From: Streptomyces purpureus
Lineage (GTDB): Bacteria; Actinomycetota; Actinomycetes; Streptomycetales; Streptomycetaceae
Direction: 5' to 3'
Assembly (NCBI RefSeq): GCF_014648195.1
Contig: NZ_BMQQ01000006.1
Location: 22,162-86,161 of the forward strand
Length of the DNA: 64,000 bases
The position numbers and the translations under genes are program-made. This document shows positions 54,679 to 63,333 of the stretch, one piece after another (positions within the stretch are counted from its first letter, which is position 1; each line of letters starts with the position of its first letter). Under the pieces are notes generated by a model, which saw only the letters and a list, made by a program, of their open reading frames with translations, was not told the DNA's origin and did not search any database.

Positions 54679-55325
54679 GAGGCCGGTCCCTTGCCGCGAC
54701 CTCGGTAGGTGTCCGTCGTGGAGTGGCAGTTGGGGCAGAGCAACCGCAGGTTCTCGATTCGGTTGTTTCGCCAGTTGCCGTCGACGTGGTCGACCTCCAG
54801 CGGCAGGGGCTCGCCCAGCCACACGGCCTCGATCCCGCACAGCGCACATCGGTCCTCGACGCCGACTTCCAGCATGACGCTCTTGAGTCTGTTGCTTTGG
54901 TGGCGTCGGGCGTACGGCGATGTGTTTTCGACCAGCACCTCAGCAGGTGTCCTGCGGCGCTGGTTGTGCCTCATGCGCTCGGTCCACGCCGTCGTCGTGA
55001 AGTGCGAGGTGTCGATGCCGTACGCCTTGATCCGGCGGCTGATGTGCGTATGGTTCCCGCCGACGACGTCGACCCCCAGCCGCCGCAGCACCTCGCACAC
55101 ACTCGTCGACGCCGCCACGGCAGGCTCGAGGACCGCTCGCGTCCATCGCGCCCCTTCCCGCTCGAAGTGGGACGTGTCCACGCACAGCTTCCGCATCCGA
55201 TCGCGCACATACCGCCGCATCCCGCTCTTCGGATCCACCCCCAGCTTCCCCAGCGCCTCCGACAGCGTGCGCGACGTCCCCGCCGCCGCCTCCAGTCGCT
55301 CCCGCGTGTACGGACTCTCCGGCAT
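54675..55325 (-). CDS. HNH endonuclease with duplicated N-terminal DNA-binding module
   Basis: 216 aa from ATG 55325 (GGGAGAG 7 bp upstream). The N-terminal half has two similar modules of about 55 residues, each ending in DTSHF (RKLCVDTSHF, KAYGIDTSHF), a motif common in phage-type HNH proteins. The C-terminus is a full HNH with zinc knuckles: CALCG, LEVDHVDGNW, NLRLLCPNCHSTTDTY. Likely a mobile or homing-type nuclease or a phage-derived one. Its stop overlaps the start of the frameshifted paralogue. Composition is less GC-rich than neighbouring core genes. Confidence 0.88.
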   Translation of the reverse strand: MPESPYTRERLEAAAGTSRTLSEALGKLGVDPKSGMRRYVRDRMRKLCVDTSHFEREGARWTRAVLEPAVAASTSVCEVLRRLGVDVVGGNHTHISRRIKAYGIDTSHFTTTAWTERMRHNQRRRTPAEVLVENTSPYARRHQSNRLKSVMLEVGVEDRCALCGIEAVWLGEPLPLEVDHVDGNWRNNRIENLRLLCPNCHSTTDTYRGRGKGPAS

Positions 55326-55421
55326 CGTTTTCTCTCCCGCCCCGGCCACCAGTTCGTGGTCTCGTACGGAGTAACGAGCCGAATATCGGACGGTCACGTC
55401 ATATCGCGTCCGGAATGCGGA

Positions 55422-55456
55422 ACGGCCCGCACCGCTTACTCGGCGGTGCGGGCCGT
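55422..55456 (-). terminator. Terminator of bcp
   Basis: 13-bp arms ACGGCCCGCACCG / CGGTGCGGGCCGT with a short loop, 14 bp after the bcp stop. Confidence 0.85.
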
Positions 55457-55469
55457 CCTGAAAGGGGTC

Positions 55470-55937
55470 TCAGATGCCCAGATCCTTGATGATCTTGGCG
55501 ACATGGCCGGTCGCCTTCACGTTGTACAGCGCGCGCTCGACCTTGCCCTCCTCGTCGACCACCACCGTCGAACGGATGACACCCGTCACCGTCTTGCCGT
55601 AGAGCTTCTTCTCGCCGAAGGCGCCGTACGCCTCCAGCACCTTCTTCTCCGGGTCACCGACCAGCGTGACCTTCAAGGACTCCTTCTCGCGGAACTTCGC
55701 CAGCTTCTCCGGCTTGTCCGGCGACACGCCGATCACGTCGTAGCCCGCGCCCGCCAGCACGTCGAGGTTGTCGGTGAAGTCGCAGGCCTGCTTCGTGCAG
55801 CCCGGGGTCAGGGCCGCCGGGTAGAAGTACACGATGACCTTGCGTCCCTTGTGGTCCGCGAGCGAGACGTCGTTGCCGTCCGCGTCGGGCAGGGTGAAGG
55901 CGGGGGCGGTGTCGCCGGGCTGCAGTCGCTCGCTCAT
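55470..55937 (-). CDS. bcp: Thioredoxin-dependent peroxiredoxin (Bcp/PrxQ)
   Basis: 155-aa thiol peroxidase that reduces H2O2 and organic peroxides. The peroxidatic Cys is in ALTPGCTKQACDFTD, with the resolving Cys five residues later as in PrxQ. AGGAGAG precedes ATG 55937; the frame's extension upstream is rejected. Divergent from the DUF3618 gene across 136 bp. The HNH pair lies between it and rdgB. Confidence 0.95.
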   Translation of the reverse strand: MSERLQPGDTAPAFTLPDADGNDVSLADHKGRKVIVYFYPAALTPGCTKQACDFTDNLDVLAGAGYDVIGVSPDKPEKLAKFREKESLKVTLVGDPEKKVLEAYGAFGEKKLYGKTVTGVIRSTVVVDEEGKVERALYNVKATGHVAKIIKDLGI

Positions 55938-56073
55938 GGCTCTCCTCAGCAGGGGTGTGCGCGTACGCGTAAAGAGCCTAATGGGGGTCTGTGACAACCC
56001 GCGGGCGCCCGAGCTGACAGACTGTCCACAGGACTCACCAGGACTCATTGGACACGACCACGGAGGCAGCGCG

Positions 56074-56394
56074 GTGTCGGACGCCAGGACCCCTGCGCAG
56101 ATCGAGGCGGACATCGTCCGCCGGCGCGAGCAGCTCGCCGTCACACTCGACGAGATCGGCGTGCGGATGCACCCGAAGACGATCATCGGTGACGCCAAGG
56201 CCCGGGTCGCCTCCAGGGTCGACCAGACCGCTGGGCGGGCCTACGTGGCCGTGAACCAGGCCGTGTCCGGGGTACGGGACCGGTTCGTCGGGGACGACGG
56301 CGCCCCGCGCCTGGAGCGGGTCGTCCCGGTCGCCCTGCTCGTCGTCGGTGTGGTGGGGCTGCTCGCCCTTTCCTCCAGGAAGCGCAAGGCGTGA
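56074..56394 (+). CDS. DUF3618 small membrane protein
   Basis: 106 aa. The N-terminal DUF3618-type region (ARTPAQIEADIVRRREQLAVTLDEI) is helical; a single transmembrane helix near the C-terminus (VVPVALLVVGVVGLLAL) is followed by a basic tail SSRKRKA. Orientation suggests an anchored cytoplasmic coiled coil. GGAGG is 7 bp before GTG 56074. Next to bcp and a GroES-like gene, as in other Streptomyces. Function unknown. Confidence 0.85.
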   Translation: MSDARTPAQIEADIVRRREQLAVTLDEIGVRMHPKTIIGDAKARVASRVDQTAGRAYVAVNQAVSGVRDRFVGDDGAPRLERVVPVALLVVGVVGLLALSSRKRKA

Positions 56395-56435
56395 CCCCGG
56401 TACGCCGGAGGCCCCGGGGCAGGTAGGTTCGTGGC

Positions 56436-56783
56436 GTGAGCGACAACACCCTCAACAAGCACGACAAGCTGCCCATCCGGATGCTCCACGACCGCGTACT
56501 GGTCCGGACGGACTCGCCCGAGGGCGAGCGGCGCTCCGGCGGCGGCATCCTGATCCCGGCGACCGCCGCCGTGGGCCGCCGTCTGGCCTGGGCCGAGGTC
56601 GTCGCGGTCGGCCAGAACGTCCGTACCGTCGAGACCGGCGACCGGGTGCTGTACGACCCCGAGGACCGCGCCGAGGTCGAGGTCCGGGGCGTGGCCTATG
56701 TACTGATGCGCGAGCGGGACCTGCACGCCGTCGCCGCCGACCGCTTCCAGGGGTCCGAGGACACCACCGGCCTGTACCTGTAG
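56436..56783 (+). CDS. GroES-like protein
   Basis: 115 aa with a Cpn10/GroES fold: LPIRMLHDRVLVR, a mobile-loop-like GERRSGGGILIP and GDRVLYDPEDRAEVEVRG. Not next to groEL, and sequence-divergent, so it may be a specialised co-chaperonin paralogue rather than the main GroES. GTG 56436 lies 6 bp after TAGGTT (56424-56429), indicating a leaderless start. A perfect palindromic terminator follows. Confidence 0.85.
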   Translation: MSDNTLNKHDKLPIRMLHDRVLVRTDSPEGERRSGGGILIPATAAVGRRLAWAEVVAVGQNVRTVETGDRVLYDPEDRAEVEVRGVAYVLMRERDLHAVAADRFQGSEDTTGLYL

Positions 56784-56792
56784 TCCGGCAAG

Positions 56793-56822
56793 AAGGCCTG
56801 GTGACCATGGTCACCAGGCCTT
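56793..56822. terminator. Terminator after the GroES-like gene
   Basis: Perfect 30-bp palindrome with arms AAGGCCTGGTGACCA and its complement, followed by a short T run. Confidence 0.9.
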
Positions 56823-56851
56823 TCCCATGCCCCTTTGCTACCGTGGACGGA

Positions 56852-56892
56852 CCCGACGAGACGCGCCGTACCGGGCCCCGCAAAGACGACGC
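56852..56892 (+). promoter_or_regulatory. Guanidine-III riboswitch upstream of sugE
   Basis: CCCGACGAGACGCGCCGTAC then CGGGCCCCGCAAAGACGACGC closely follows the guanidine-III (PRE/mini-ykkC III) consensus known from Thermobifida fusca: a CCCG/CGGG stem, ACGAG, GCGCCGTAC, and CAAAGACG before the closing GC. It lies 36 bp before a gene of the guanidinium exporter family, the usual partner. Guanidine should turn on the gene. Confidence 0.88.
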
Positions 56893-56928
56893 ACCCCTGT
56901 TGTTCCGTCTCGCGGAGGTGCCGCTGTC

Positions 56929-57249
56929 ATGGCCTGGATCTTTCTCGTCGTCGCCGGTCTGCTCGAAGTCGGCTGGTCGATCGGGATGAAGTACACCGAC
57001 GGTTTCACCCGGCTGTGGCCCAGTGTGTTCACCGGCGCCGGGATCGTCGCCTCGATGCTGCTGCTGTCGCATGCCGCCAAGACCCTGCCCATCGGTACGG
57101 CGTACGGCGTCTGGGTCGGTATCGGCGCGGCCGGTGCGGCGGTGCTCGGCATGGTCGTCCTCGGGGAGCCGGCGACCGCCGCCCGGATCTTCTTCGTCTG
57201 TCTGCTGCTGGTGGCCGTGGTCGGCCTGAAGGCCACCTCCGGCCACTAG
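56929..57249 (+). CDS. sugE: SugE/Gdx guanidinium exporter (SMR family)
   Basis: 106-aa four-helix small multidrug resistance protein, of the Gdx subtype that exports guanidinium in exchange for protons. Proton/substrate Glu13 (LLEVGWSIGMKYTDGFTRL) and the Gdx-type Lys/Asp/Gly-Phe after it are present. ATG 56929 follows GCGGAGG; the upstream extension would run through the riboswitch and is rejected. The guanidine-III riboswitch upstream confirms function. Convergent with the penicillin-binding protein gene across a short palindrome. Confidence 0.95.
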   Translation: MAWIFLVVAGLLEVGWSIGMKYTDGFTRLWPSVFTGAGIVASMLLLSHAAKTLPIGTAYGVWVGIGAAGAAVLGMVVLGEPATAARIFFVCLLLVAVVGLKATSGH

Positions 57250-57265
57250 CCGGCCCTTCTCGGCA

Positions 57266-57287
57266 GGTCGGTGACCGGTCACCGACC
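57266..57287. terminator. Palindrome between sugE and the PBP gene
   Basis: 22-bp perfect palindrome (arms GGTCGGTGACC) between convergent genes; a likely shared terminator, though without T-tract. Confidence 0.6.
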
Positions 57288-57304
57288 CGCCGGTCACCGC
57301 CCGG

Positions 57305-59743
57305 TCACTGCCCCGCCGGCTGCGTCCCGGGCGGTGTCCCCGCCCCGCCGTCGGCGAAGCTCATGTCGTCGTCGGCTCCGCCGCTCCCCGTCGCCGGGCC
57401 TCCGGTCGGGGGGCCGCCGGTGGTCGCCCCGGCGTCGGCCGTACCGCCCGTGGCCGCGCCCTGCGCCGTACCGCCGGCGGCCGGCCCTTGGGTGGTGCCG
57501 CCCGTGGCCGGCCCCTGTGTGGTGCCTGCCTGGGTCTGGCCGCCTTGGGTCTGGCCGCCCTGCGCCTGCCCGCCGGTGGCCGCGCCGCCTTCCACCGCGC
57601 CGCCTTCCGTCGTGCCGCCTTCCGTGGCGCCGCCCGGGTCGCCCGGCCGCGGCTCCTGGGGCGGCGACGGCCGGCCCGGGGCCTGAGGGCCGAGCGGCTC
57701 GTCGGGCACTGCCGGCGGCTCGGCGCCCTCGGCGAGCTCCAGCTCGAAGTGGCGGGGTTCGGATCCTTCGAGGGCGTCGCGGGTGAACTGGCCCCAGATC
57801 CGGGCGGGTTCTCCGCCGCCGTTGATCCGGGGCTGCCCCAGCGCTCCGTACAGCGGCTTCTGCGCCCCGGTGTTGGAGTCCTGGCCCATCACCGCGACCA
57901 CGGCCGCGAGGTCCGGGGTGTAGCCGGCGAACCAGGCCGCCTTGTCGTCCTCGGCGGTGCCGGTCTTGCCCGCGGCGGGCCGGCCGGCCGACAGGGCGGC
58001 GGTGCCGGTGCCGGTCTCGACGACGCCCCGCAGGACGGACGTGGTGGTGTCGGCGGCCTCGCGGCTGATCACCTGCTTCGGCTCCGACCTGGGCAGTTCG
58101 AGGTCCTGGCCGTCCTTGCTGACCTTCTCGACCAGGGTGTACGTGCCGTGTCGGCCGTGGTTGGCGAGTGTCGCGTACGCCTCGGTCATGTCGAGGACGC
58201 TGGCGGTGGCGGTGCCGAGCGCGATCGACGGATAGCTGTTGAGGTCGGGCGTCGACGCGGGCAGACCTAGGCTGACAGCGGTCCGCTTGACCCGGGCCGG
58301 GCCCACGTCGACGGCCATCTGCGCGTAGACGGCGTTGACGGACCTGTCGGTGGCGGTACGGACGGTGATCGGGCCGTAGTCGACGTCGTCCTCGTTGGCC
58401 GGGTCGTACACGCCGCCGTGCCACCCCTCCACGGGCCGTTTGTTGGCACCGTCGTAGACGGTGTTGGGGGTGATCCGGCGGCCGTCCTGCGTGGTGGAGC
58501 CGTTCTCCAGGGCGGCGGCGAGGACGAACGGCTTGAAGGTGGAGCCGACCTGGTAGTCGCGGCGGGTCGCGTTGTTGACGTACTGCCGGGTGTAGTCGAT
58601 GCCTCCGTACAGAGCGAGGACCTTCCCGCTGCCCGGGGCGATGGCGGCGCCACCGACGCGTACGTAGCGGTCGGTCTCGTTGCCCTGGTCCAGCTTGTTC
58701 ATCACATGGTCGTCCACCGCCCGGACGAAGGCGTCCTGCTTGGCCTTCTCCAGGGTCGTGGTGATCCGGTAGCCGCCGCCCGCCAGGACCTTCTCGTCGA
58801 TGATGCCCTGGCTGGTGAGGTAGTCCTCGACGGCCTGCACGATGTAGCCGCGCTGGCCGGAGAGCCCGGTCGCGGGCCGGGCCTCGTGGGGGGTGGGGAA
58901 GCCGGTACGGGCACGGTCACCGGAGGTGAGCCAGGCCTCCGTGACCATGCCGTCGAGGACGTAGTTCCAGCGGGCGAGCGCCTTGGTCCTGTTCTCGGGG
59001 TGGGTGGCGACGTCGTACGCGCTGGGGGCCTTGAGCAGGGAGGCGAGGTAGGCGCCCTGGGCGGTGTCCAGGTCTTCCACGTCCTTGCTGTAGTAGGCGC
59101 GGGCGGCGGCCTGGATGCCGTAGGCGTTGCGGCCGAAGTAGCTGGTGTTCAGGTAGCCCTCGAAGATGTCGTCCTTGCTCTTCTCGCGGTTGAGTTTGAT
59201 CGCGATGAAGAACTCCTTCACCTTGCGGGTGATGGTCTGTTCCTGGCCGAGGTAGTAGTTCTTGACGTACTGCTGGGTGATCGTCGAGCCGGACTGTTTG
59301 CCCTTGCCGGTCAGGGTGTTCCAGGCGGCGCGGATCATGGCCTGGGGGTCGACGGCCCGTTCGGAGTAGAAGTCGCGGTCCTCGGCGGCGAGTACAGCGT
59401 GCCGGACGTTGGTGGGGATCCGGGCGAGGCGGACGTTCTCGCGGTTGATCTCGCCGTCCCGGGCGATCTGGCTGCCGTCCCGGTAGAGGTACACGTTGGA
59501 CTGGGCGGTGGCGGTGGCGTTGGCGGGCGGGATGTCGACGAGGGTGTAGCCCGCGATGAAGGCGCCCGCCAGGAGCACGGTGAGGAGCAGCAGGGTCCCG
59601 AGGAGCGTGCGCCAGCTGGGGAACAGGCGCCGTCGGCCGGTGCGCCGGGGGCGTTTTCCGTCCGGCAGCCGGTCCTGGGGGTCCGGCGGTGGCTCGGTCG
59701 GGTCGCGGGGTTCCCAGCCCGGTCCCTGTGGCGCGTCGCTCAT
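57305..59743 (-). CDS. Class A penicillin-binding protein
   Basis: 812 aa, bifunctional peptidoglycan synthase. N-terminal cytoplasmic Arg/Pro-rich tail, one membrane helix (about 46-68), GT51 transglycosylase with Glu121 (AAEDRDFYSE) and STITQQYVKN, then a transpeptidase with Ser401-x-x-Lys404 (GSTFKPF), SVN (468-470) and KTG (593-595). The last 120 residues are Gly/Thr/Gln-rich repeats (GGTTEGG, GGQTQGG), a disordered envelope tail. ATG 59743 is chosen over 59827 on ribosome-site grounds. Divergent from the ABC exporter operon. Confidence 0.96.
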   Translation of the reverse strand: MSDAPQGPGWEPRDPTEPPPDPQDRLPDGKRPRRTGRRRLFPSWRTLLGTLLLLTVLLAGAFIAGYTLVDIPPANATATAQSNVYLYRDGSQIARDGEINRENVRLARIPTNVRHAVLAAEDRDFYSERAVDPQAMIRAAWNTLTGKGKQSGSTITQQYVKNYYLGQEQTITRKVKEFFIAIKLNREKSKDDIFEGYLNTSYFGRNAYGIQAAARAYYSKDVEDLDTAQGAYLASLLKAPSAYDVATHPENRTKALARWNYVLDGMVTEAWLTSGDRARTGFPTPHEARPATGLSGQRGYIVQAVEDYLTSQGIIDEKVLAGGGYRITTTLEKAKQDAFVRAVDDHVMNKLDQGNETDRYVRVGGAAIAPGSGKVLALYGGIDYTRQYVNNATRRDYQVGSTFKPFVLAAALENGSTTQDGRRITPNTVYDGANKRPVEGWHGGVYDPANEDDVDYGPITVRTATDRSVNAVYAQMAVDVGPARVKRTAVSLGLPASTPDLNSYPSIALGTATASVLDMTEAYATLANHGRHGTYTLVEKVSKDGQDLELPRSEPKQVISREAADTTTSVLRGVVETGTGTAALSAGRPAAGKTGTAEDDKAAWFAGYTPDLAAVVAVMGQDSNTGAQKPLYGALGQPRINGGGEPARIWGQFTRDALEGSEPRHFELELAEGAEPPAVPDEPLGPQAPGRPSPPQEPRPGDPGGATEGGTTEGGAVEGGAATGGQAQGGQTQGGQTQAGTTQGPATGGTTQGPAAGGTAQGAATGGTADAGATTGGPPTGGPATGSGGADDDMSFADGGAGTPPGTQPAGQ

Positions 59744-59976
59744 GGGGTGGAGACTCCTCGGCGGTGGTCGGAGGTTCGCTCTCCGGCATAACGGTGAAGC
59801 GGGGATGAATCCGAGTGACCAGCCCATAGTGCACTTCTTCGGGTGATAACCCCTGGAACAAATCGGTCGCGGGGGCCCGGCTGCTCCACTAGGCTCGCTC
59901 GCTTTGGCTCTGCGGCTCTGTCCGGCCGCGTGCGCCTGGATTTGTCCAGGAGGTCAGACGGGAGGGGGTTTCACCG

Positions 59977-60777
59977 GTGCGGCTCTATATGGCCGTGGCT
60001 GTGGGTGGGTTCCGGCGCTATGCGACCTATCGGGTGGCGACGGCGGCGGGGGTCTTCGCCAACACCGTCTTCGGCTTCATCATGGCGTACACGTATATCG
60101 CCCTGTGGGACGAACGGCCGCGCCTCGGCGGGTACGACCAGGCCGAGGCCTTGACGTTCGTCTGGCTGGGGCAGGCCCTGCTCATGACGTGCGCGATGAT
60201 GGGCGGCGGCTTCGGCGAGGAGCTCGTCGACCGCATCCGAACGGGTGACGTCGCGATCGACCTGTACCGTCCGGTCGATCTGCAACTGTGGTGGCTGGCG
60301 GGTGACTTGGGGCGTGCCGCGTTCCATCTGATCGGCCGGGGGATTGCCCCGATGGTTCTCGGCGGCCTGGTCTTCGAGCTGGTGCTGCCCGCCGACCCGC
60401 TGACGTGGGTTGCCTTCCTGGTGTCGGTGGCGCTGGGGGTGGTGGTGAGCTTCGCGGTGCGCTATCTGCTGGCGTTGTCGGCGTTCTGGCTGCTCGACGG
60501 CACCGGTGTTCTGCAGATCTCGATGCTGACGGGGCTCTTCTTCTCCGGGATGCTGCTGCCGCTGACGCTCTTTCCGGGCGCGCTGGGGGAGGTGGCGCGG
60601 GCGCTGCCGTGGTCGTCGCTGCTTCAGATCCCGGCGGATGTGTTCCTCGGCAAGCACACCGGCTGGGGGCTCATACGGGCGTACGCGTTCCAGGCGGGGT
60701 GGGCGGTGCTGCTGCTGGGGGCCGGGCGGGCGCTTCAGACGGTGGCGACGCGGCGGGTGGTGGTCCAGGGTGGGTGA
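59977..60777 (+). CDS. ABC-2 type exporter permease (DUF990/daunorubicin type)
   Basis: 266 aa with about six transmembrane helices. First of three genes encoding a heteromeric ABC-2 exporter. Start GTG 59977 with GGGAGGGGG about 9 bp upstream. The middle loop RIRTGDVAIDLYRPVDLQLWW matches the ABC-2 permease family in bacteria with two distinct permeases. Function: efflux or lipid/antibiotic export; substrate unknown. The following permease starts inside its last codons. Confidence 0.9.
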   Translation: MRLYMAVAVGGFRRYATYRVATAAGVFANTVFGFIMAYTYIALWDERPRLGGYDQAEALTFVWLGQALLMTCAMMGGGFGEELVDRIRTGDVAIDLYRPVDLQLWWLAGDLGRAAFHLIGRGIAPMVLGGLVFELVLPADPLTWVAFLVSVALGVVVSFAVRYLLALSAFWLLDGTGVLQISMLTGLFFSGMLLPLTLFPGALGEVARALPWSSLLQIPADVFLGKHTGWGLIRAYAFQAGWAVLLLGAGRALQTVATRRVVVQGG

Positions 60778-61642
60778 GGCTTGGGGGCCGGGCGCGATGG
60801 GTTCGGGCGCTACGGGGCCGGTGGGGCGGGTGTGGCAGCTGCGGGCGGGGGTCCGGGCGTACGGACTGATCGTCATGATGTGGATCCGCTCGACGATGAC
60901 GTACCGCGCCTCCTTCGCGATGACGACGTTCGGGAACTTCGCGGCGACCGCCTTCGACTTCGTGACGATCCTGCTGATGTTCGCCCACACGGAAGCGCTC
61001 GGCGGCTACAGCCTGCCCGAGATCGCGCTGCTGTACGGCCTGGCCGGGACGGCCTTCGGCCTCACCGACCTCCTGCTCGGCTCGGTGGACCGGCTCGGGC
61101 GGCGGGTGCGGGACGGCACCCTCGACACGCTGCTGGTGCGTCCGGTGCCGGTGCTCGCGCAGGTGGCGGCGGACCGGTTCGCGCTGCGCCGGCTCGGGCG
61201 GGTCTTCCAGGGTCTGCTGGTGCTGGGGTACGCGCTCGTGGTCCTGGATGTGGACTGGTCACCGCTGAAGGTGCTGATGCTGCCGCTGGCGGTGGTGAGC
61301 GGCGCGGCGATCTTCGCGGCGGTGTTCGTGACGGGGGCGGCGTTCCAGTTCGTGGCGCAGGACGCGGCGGAGGTGCAGAACGGGTTCACGTACGGCGGGA
61401 GCACGCTGTTGCAGTACCCGCCGACGATCTTCGCCAAGGAGCTGGTGCGGGGTGTGACGTTCGTGGTGCCGCTGGCCTTTGTGAACTGGCTGCCGGCGCT
61501 GTACGTCCTGGGCCGGGAGGCGCCGGCGGGGTTGCCGGGGTGGCTGGCGTTCCTGCCGCCGGTGGTGGCGGTGGGGTGTGTGGGGCTGGCGGGGCTGGCC
61601 TGGCGGGTGGGACTGCGTTCGTACCGGAGTACGGGGAGCTGA
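60770..61642 (+). CDS. ABC-2 type exporter permease, second subunit
   Basis: 290 aa from GTG 60770, which overlaps the preceding stop by 8 bp; ATG 60797 is an alternative. About six membrane helices; the cytoplasmic VRDGTLDTLLVRPVPVLAQV segment parallels RTGDVAIDLYRPVDLQLW of the first permease, so the two form a heterodimer. The ATPase gene follows 6 bp later. The N-terminal 25 residues are Gly-rich and may be a poor start choice. Confidence 0.9.
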   Translation: MGEAWGPGAMGSGATGPVGRVWQLRAGVRAYGLIVMMWIRSTMTYRASFAMTTFGNFAATAFDFVTILLMFAHTEALGGYSLPEIALLYGLAGTAFGLTDLLLGSVDRLGRRVRDGTLDTLLVRPVPVLAQVAADRFALRRLGRVFQGLLVLGYALVVLDVDWSPLKVLMLPLAVVSGAAIFAAVFVTGAAFQFVAQDAAEVQNGFTYGGSTLLQYPPTIFAKELVRGVTFVVPLAFVNWLPALYVLGREAPAGLPGWLAFLPPVVAVGCVGLAGLAWRVGLRSYRSTGS

Positions 61643-61648
61643 GGCGGG

Positions 61649-62671
61649 ATGGAGGCGGACATGGCGGTGGCGGTCGAGGTGACCGGGGCGGATTCGACGG
61701 GAGCGGGCCCGGGCCCGGGCTTCATCGAGGTCGACGCGGTGGAGAAGGTCTTCTCGGTGCGGCGGCGTGGTGCGAGCCGGCTGCGCCGGGAGAAGCACGA
61801 GGTCAGGGCGGTCGACGGGATCAGTTTCCGGGTGGCACGCGGCGAGATGGTGGGCTACATCGGCCCCAACGGCGCCGGGAAGTCCACCACGATCAAGATG
61901 CTGACCGGCATCCTCACCCCGAGCGGCGGCCGGCTGCGGGTGGCCGGCATCGATCCGGCGCGGGAGCGGACACGGCTGTCGTACCGGATCGGGGTGGTCT
62001 TCGGTCAGCGGACGACGCTGTGGTGGGACCTGCCGCTGCGTGACTCGTACCGGCTGGTGCACCGCATGTACCGCATCCCGGACGCGCGCTACCGGGAGAA
62101 TCTGGCGCGCTGCGTCGAACTCCTCGATCTGGGCGAGCTGTTGGACGTGCCGGTGCGGCAGCTGTCGCTGGGACAGCGGATGCGCGGCGACATCGCGGCG
62201 GCGCTGCTGCACGACCCGGACGTGCTCTACCTCGACGAGCCGACGATCGGCCTGGACGTGGTCTCCAAGGCCGAGGTGCGGGAGTTCCTGCGGGACTTGA
62301 ACGCCGAGCGGGGGACGACGGTCCTGCTGACGACCCACGACCTGACCGACATCGAGCAGTTGTGCAAGCGGGTGATGGTGATCGACCACGGGCGGCTGAT
62401 GTACGACGGCGAGCTGGCCGGGCTGCACGAGGTGGGCCGGAGCGAGCGCACCCTGGTGGTGGACCTGGAGCGGGCGGCCGCGCCGATCGAGCTGGAGGGC
62501 GTACGGGTGGTGAAGGTGGAGGGCCCGCGGCAGTGGCTGGCCTTTCCCGCGTCCCGGTCGGCGGCACCGATCGTGACGGCGGTCGCGGCGGCGTATCCGC
62601 TGGTGGACCTGTCGGTGCGGGAGCCGGACATCGAGGCGGTGATCGCGAAGATGTATGCCGGGAGATCGTGA
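61649..62671 (+). CDS. ABC-2 exporter ATPase
   Basis: 340 aa. Walker A GPNGAGKST, signature LSLGQRMRGDIAAALLHDP, Walker B VLYLDEPTIGLD, switch His (LTTHDLTD). The LSLGQ signature variant and the C-terminal 90 residues are typical of exporters that pair with DUF990 permeases. Start ATG 61649, 6 bp after the permease stop, with GAGGCGGG as ribosome site. The operon's role cannot be read from sequence alone. Confidence 0.94.
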   Translation: MEADMAVAVEVTGADSTGAGPGPGFIEVDAVEKVFSVRRRGASRLRREKHEVRAVDGISFRVARGEMVGYIGPNGAGKSTTIKMLTGILTPSGGRLRVAGIDPARERTRLSYRIGVVFGQRTTLWWDLPLRDSYRLVHRMYRIPDARYRENLARCVELLDLGELLDVPVRQLSLGQRMRGDIAAALLHDPDVLYLDEPTIGLDVVSKAEVREFLRDLNAERGTTVLLTTHDLTDIEQLCKRVMVIDHGRLMYDGELAGLHEVGRSERTLVVDLERAAAPIELEGVRVVKVEGPRQWLAFPASRSAAPIVTAVAAAYPLVDLSVREPDIEAVIAKMYAGRS

Positions 62672-62694
62672 CCTGTTCGGCTTAGGCTGGTCAT

Positions 62695-63333
62695 ATGACA
62701 AACCCGGGTCCGAGTGAACTCCCCGAAATGCGCGCCTCCGATGCCGAGCGGGAGCGGATCGCCGAGCGGTTGCGCGACGCGGTGGCGGAGGGCCGGCTCG
62801 ACATGGAGGAGTTCGAGGAGCGGCTCGACGCGGCGTACAAGGCGCGTACACAGGGCGAGTTGGAGCCGCTGGTGCGCGACCTGCCCGCGCCTGCCTCCTC
62901 TCACGCCGCCGCCCCTGCGGAGCAGGCGGGTTGGGCGTCACGGATCGGCAAGCAGCCCACGTCGAAGGGGGCGTTCTCCTTCTGGGGCGGCTTCTACCGC
63001 CGGGGCACGTGGACGGTCCCCAGGAGCTTCACCGCGGTGACGTTCCAGGGCGGCGGCGACCTCGATCTGCGCGAGGCGAACTTCGAGGATCGCGAGATTG
63101 TGATCCGCTGCGTGACGATCATGGGCGGCATGCGGATCGTCGTACCTCCGGAGCTCACCGTGGACGTCACCGGTTTCGGCCTGATGGGCGGTTTCGACGA
63201 CCGGGCGACAGGGGACGGCACGCCGGGCTCACCGCGCGTACGGATCACCGGCTTCGCGCTCATGGGCGGCGTCGGCGTGGAGCGCAAGCGCCGCAAGGCC
63301 GACAAGGCCGGCAAGCGGGAGCTGGAGGGCTGA
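62695..63333 (+). CDS. DUF1707 protein with LiaF-like C-terminal domain
   Basis: 212 aa. The N-terminal DUF1707 motif (RASDAERERIAERLRDAVAEGRLDMEEFEERLDAA) is known from actinobacterial envelope-stress proteins; the C-terminal beta-helix-like region (GDLDLREANFEDREIVIRCVTIMGG) resembles the LiaF/cell-wall antibiotic response domain. No membrane helix between them. TAGGCT (62683-62688) ends 6 bp before ATG 62695, so the transcript is probably leaderless. Probably responds to envelope stress; neighbours include a PBP and an ABC exporter. Confidence 0.88.
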   Translation: MTNPGPSELPEMRASDAERERIAERLRDAVAEGRLDMEEFEERLDAAYKARTQGELEPLVRDLPAPASSHAAAPAEQAGWASRIGKQPTSKGAFSFWGGFYRRGTWTVPRSFTAVTFQGGGDLDLREANFEDREIVIRCVTIMGGMRIVVPPELTVDVTGFGLMGGFDDRATGDGTPGSPRVRITGFALMGGVGVERKRRKADKAGKRELEG

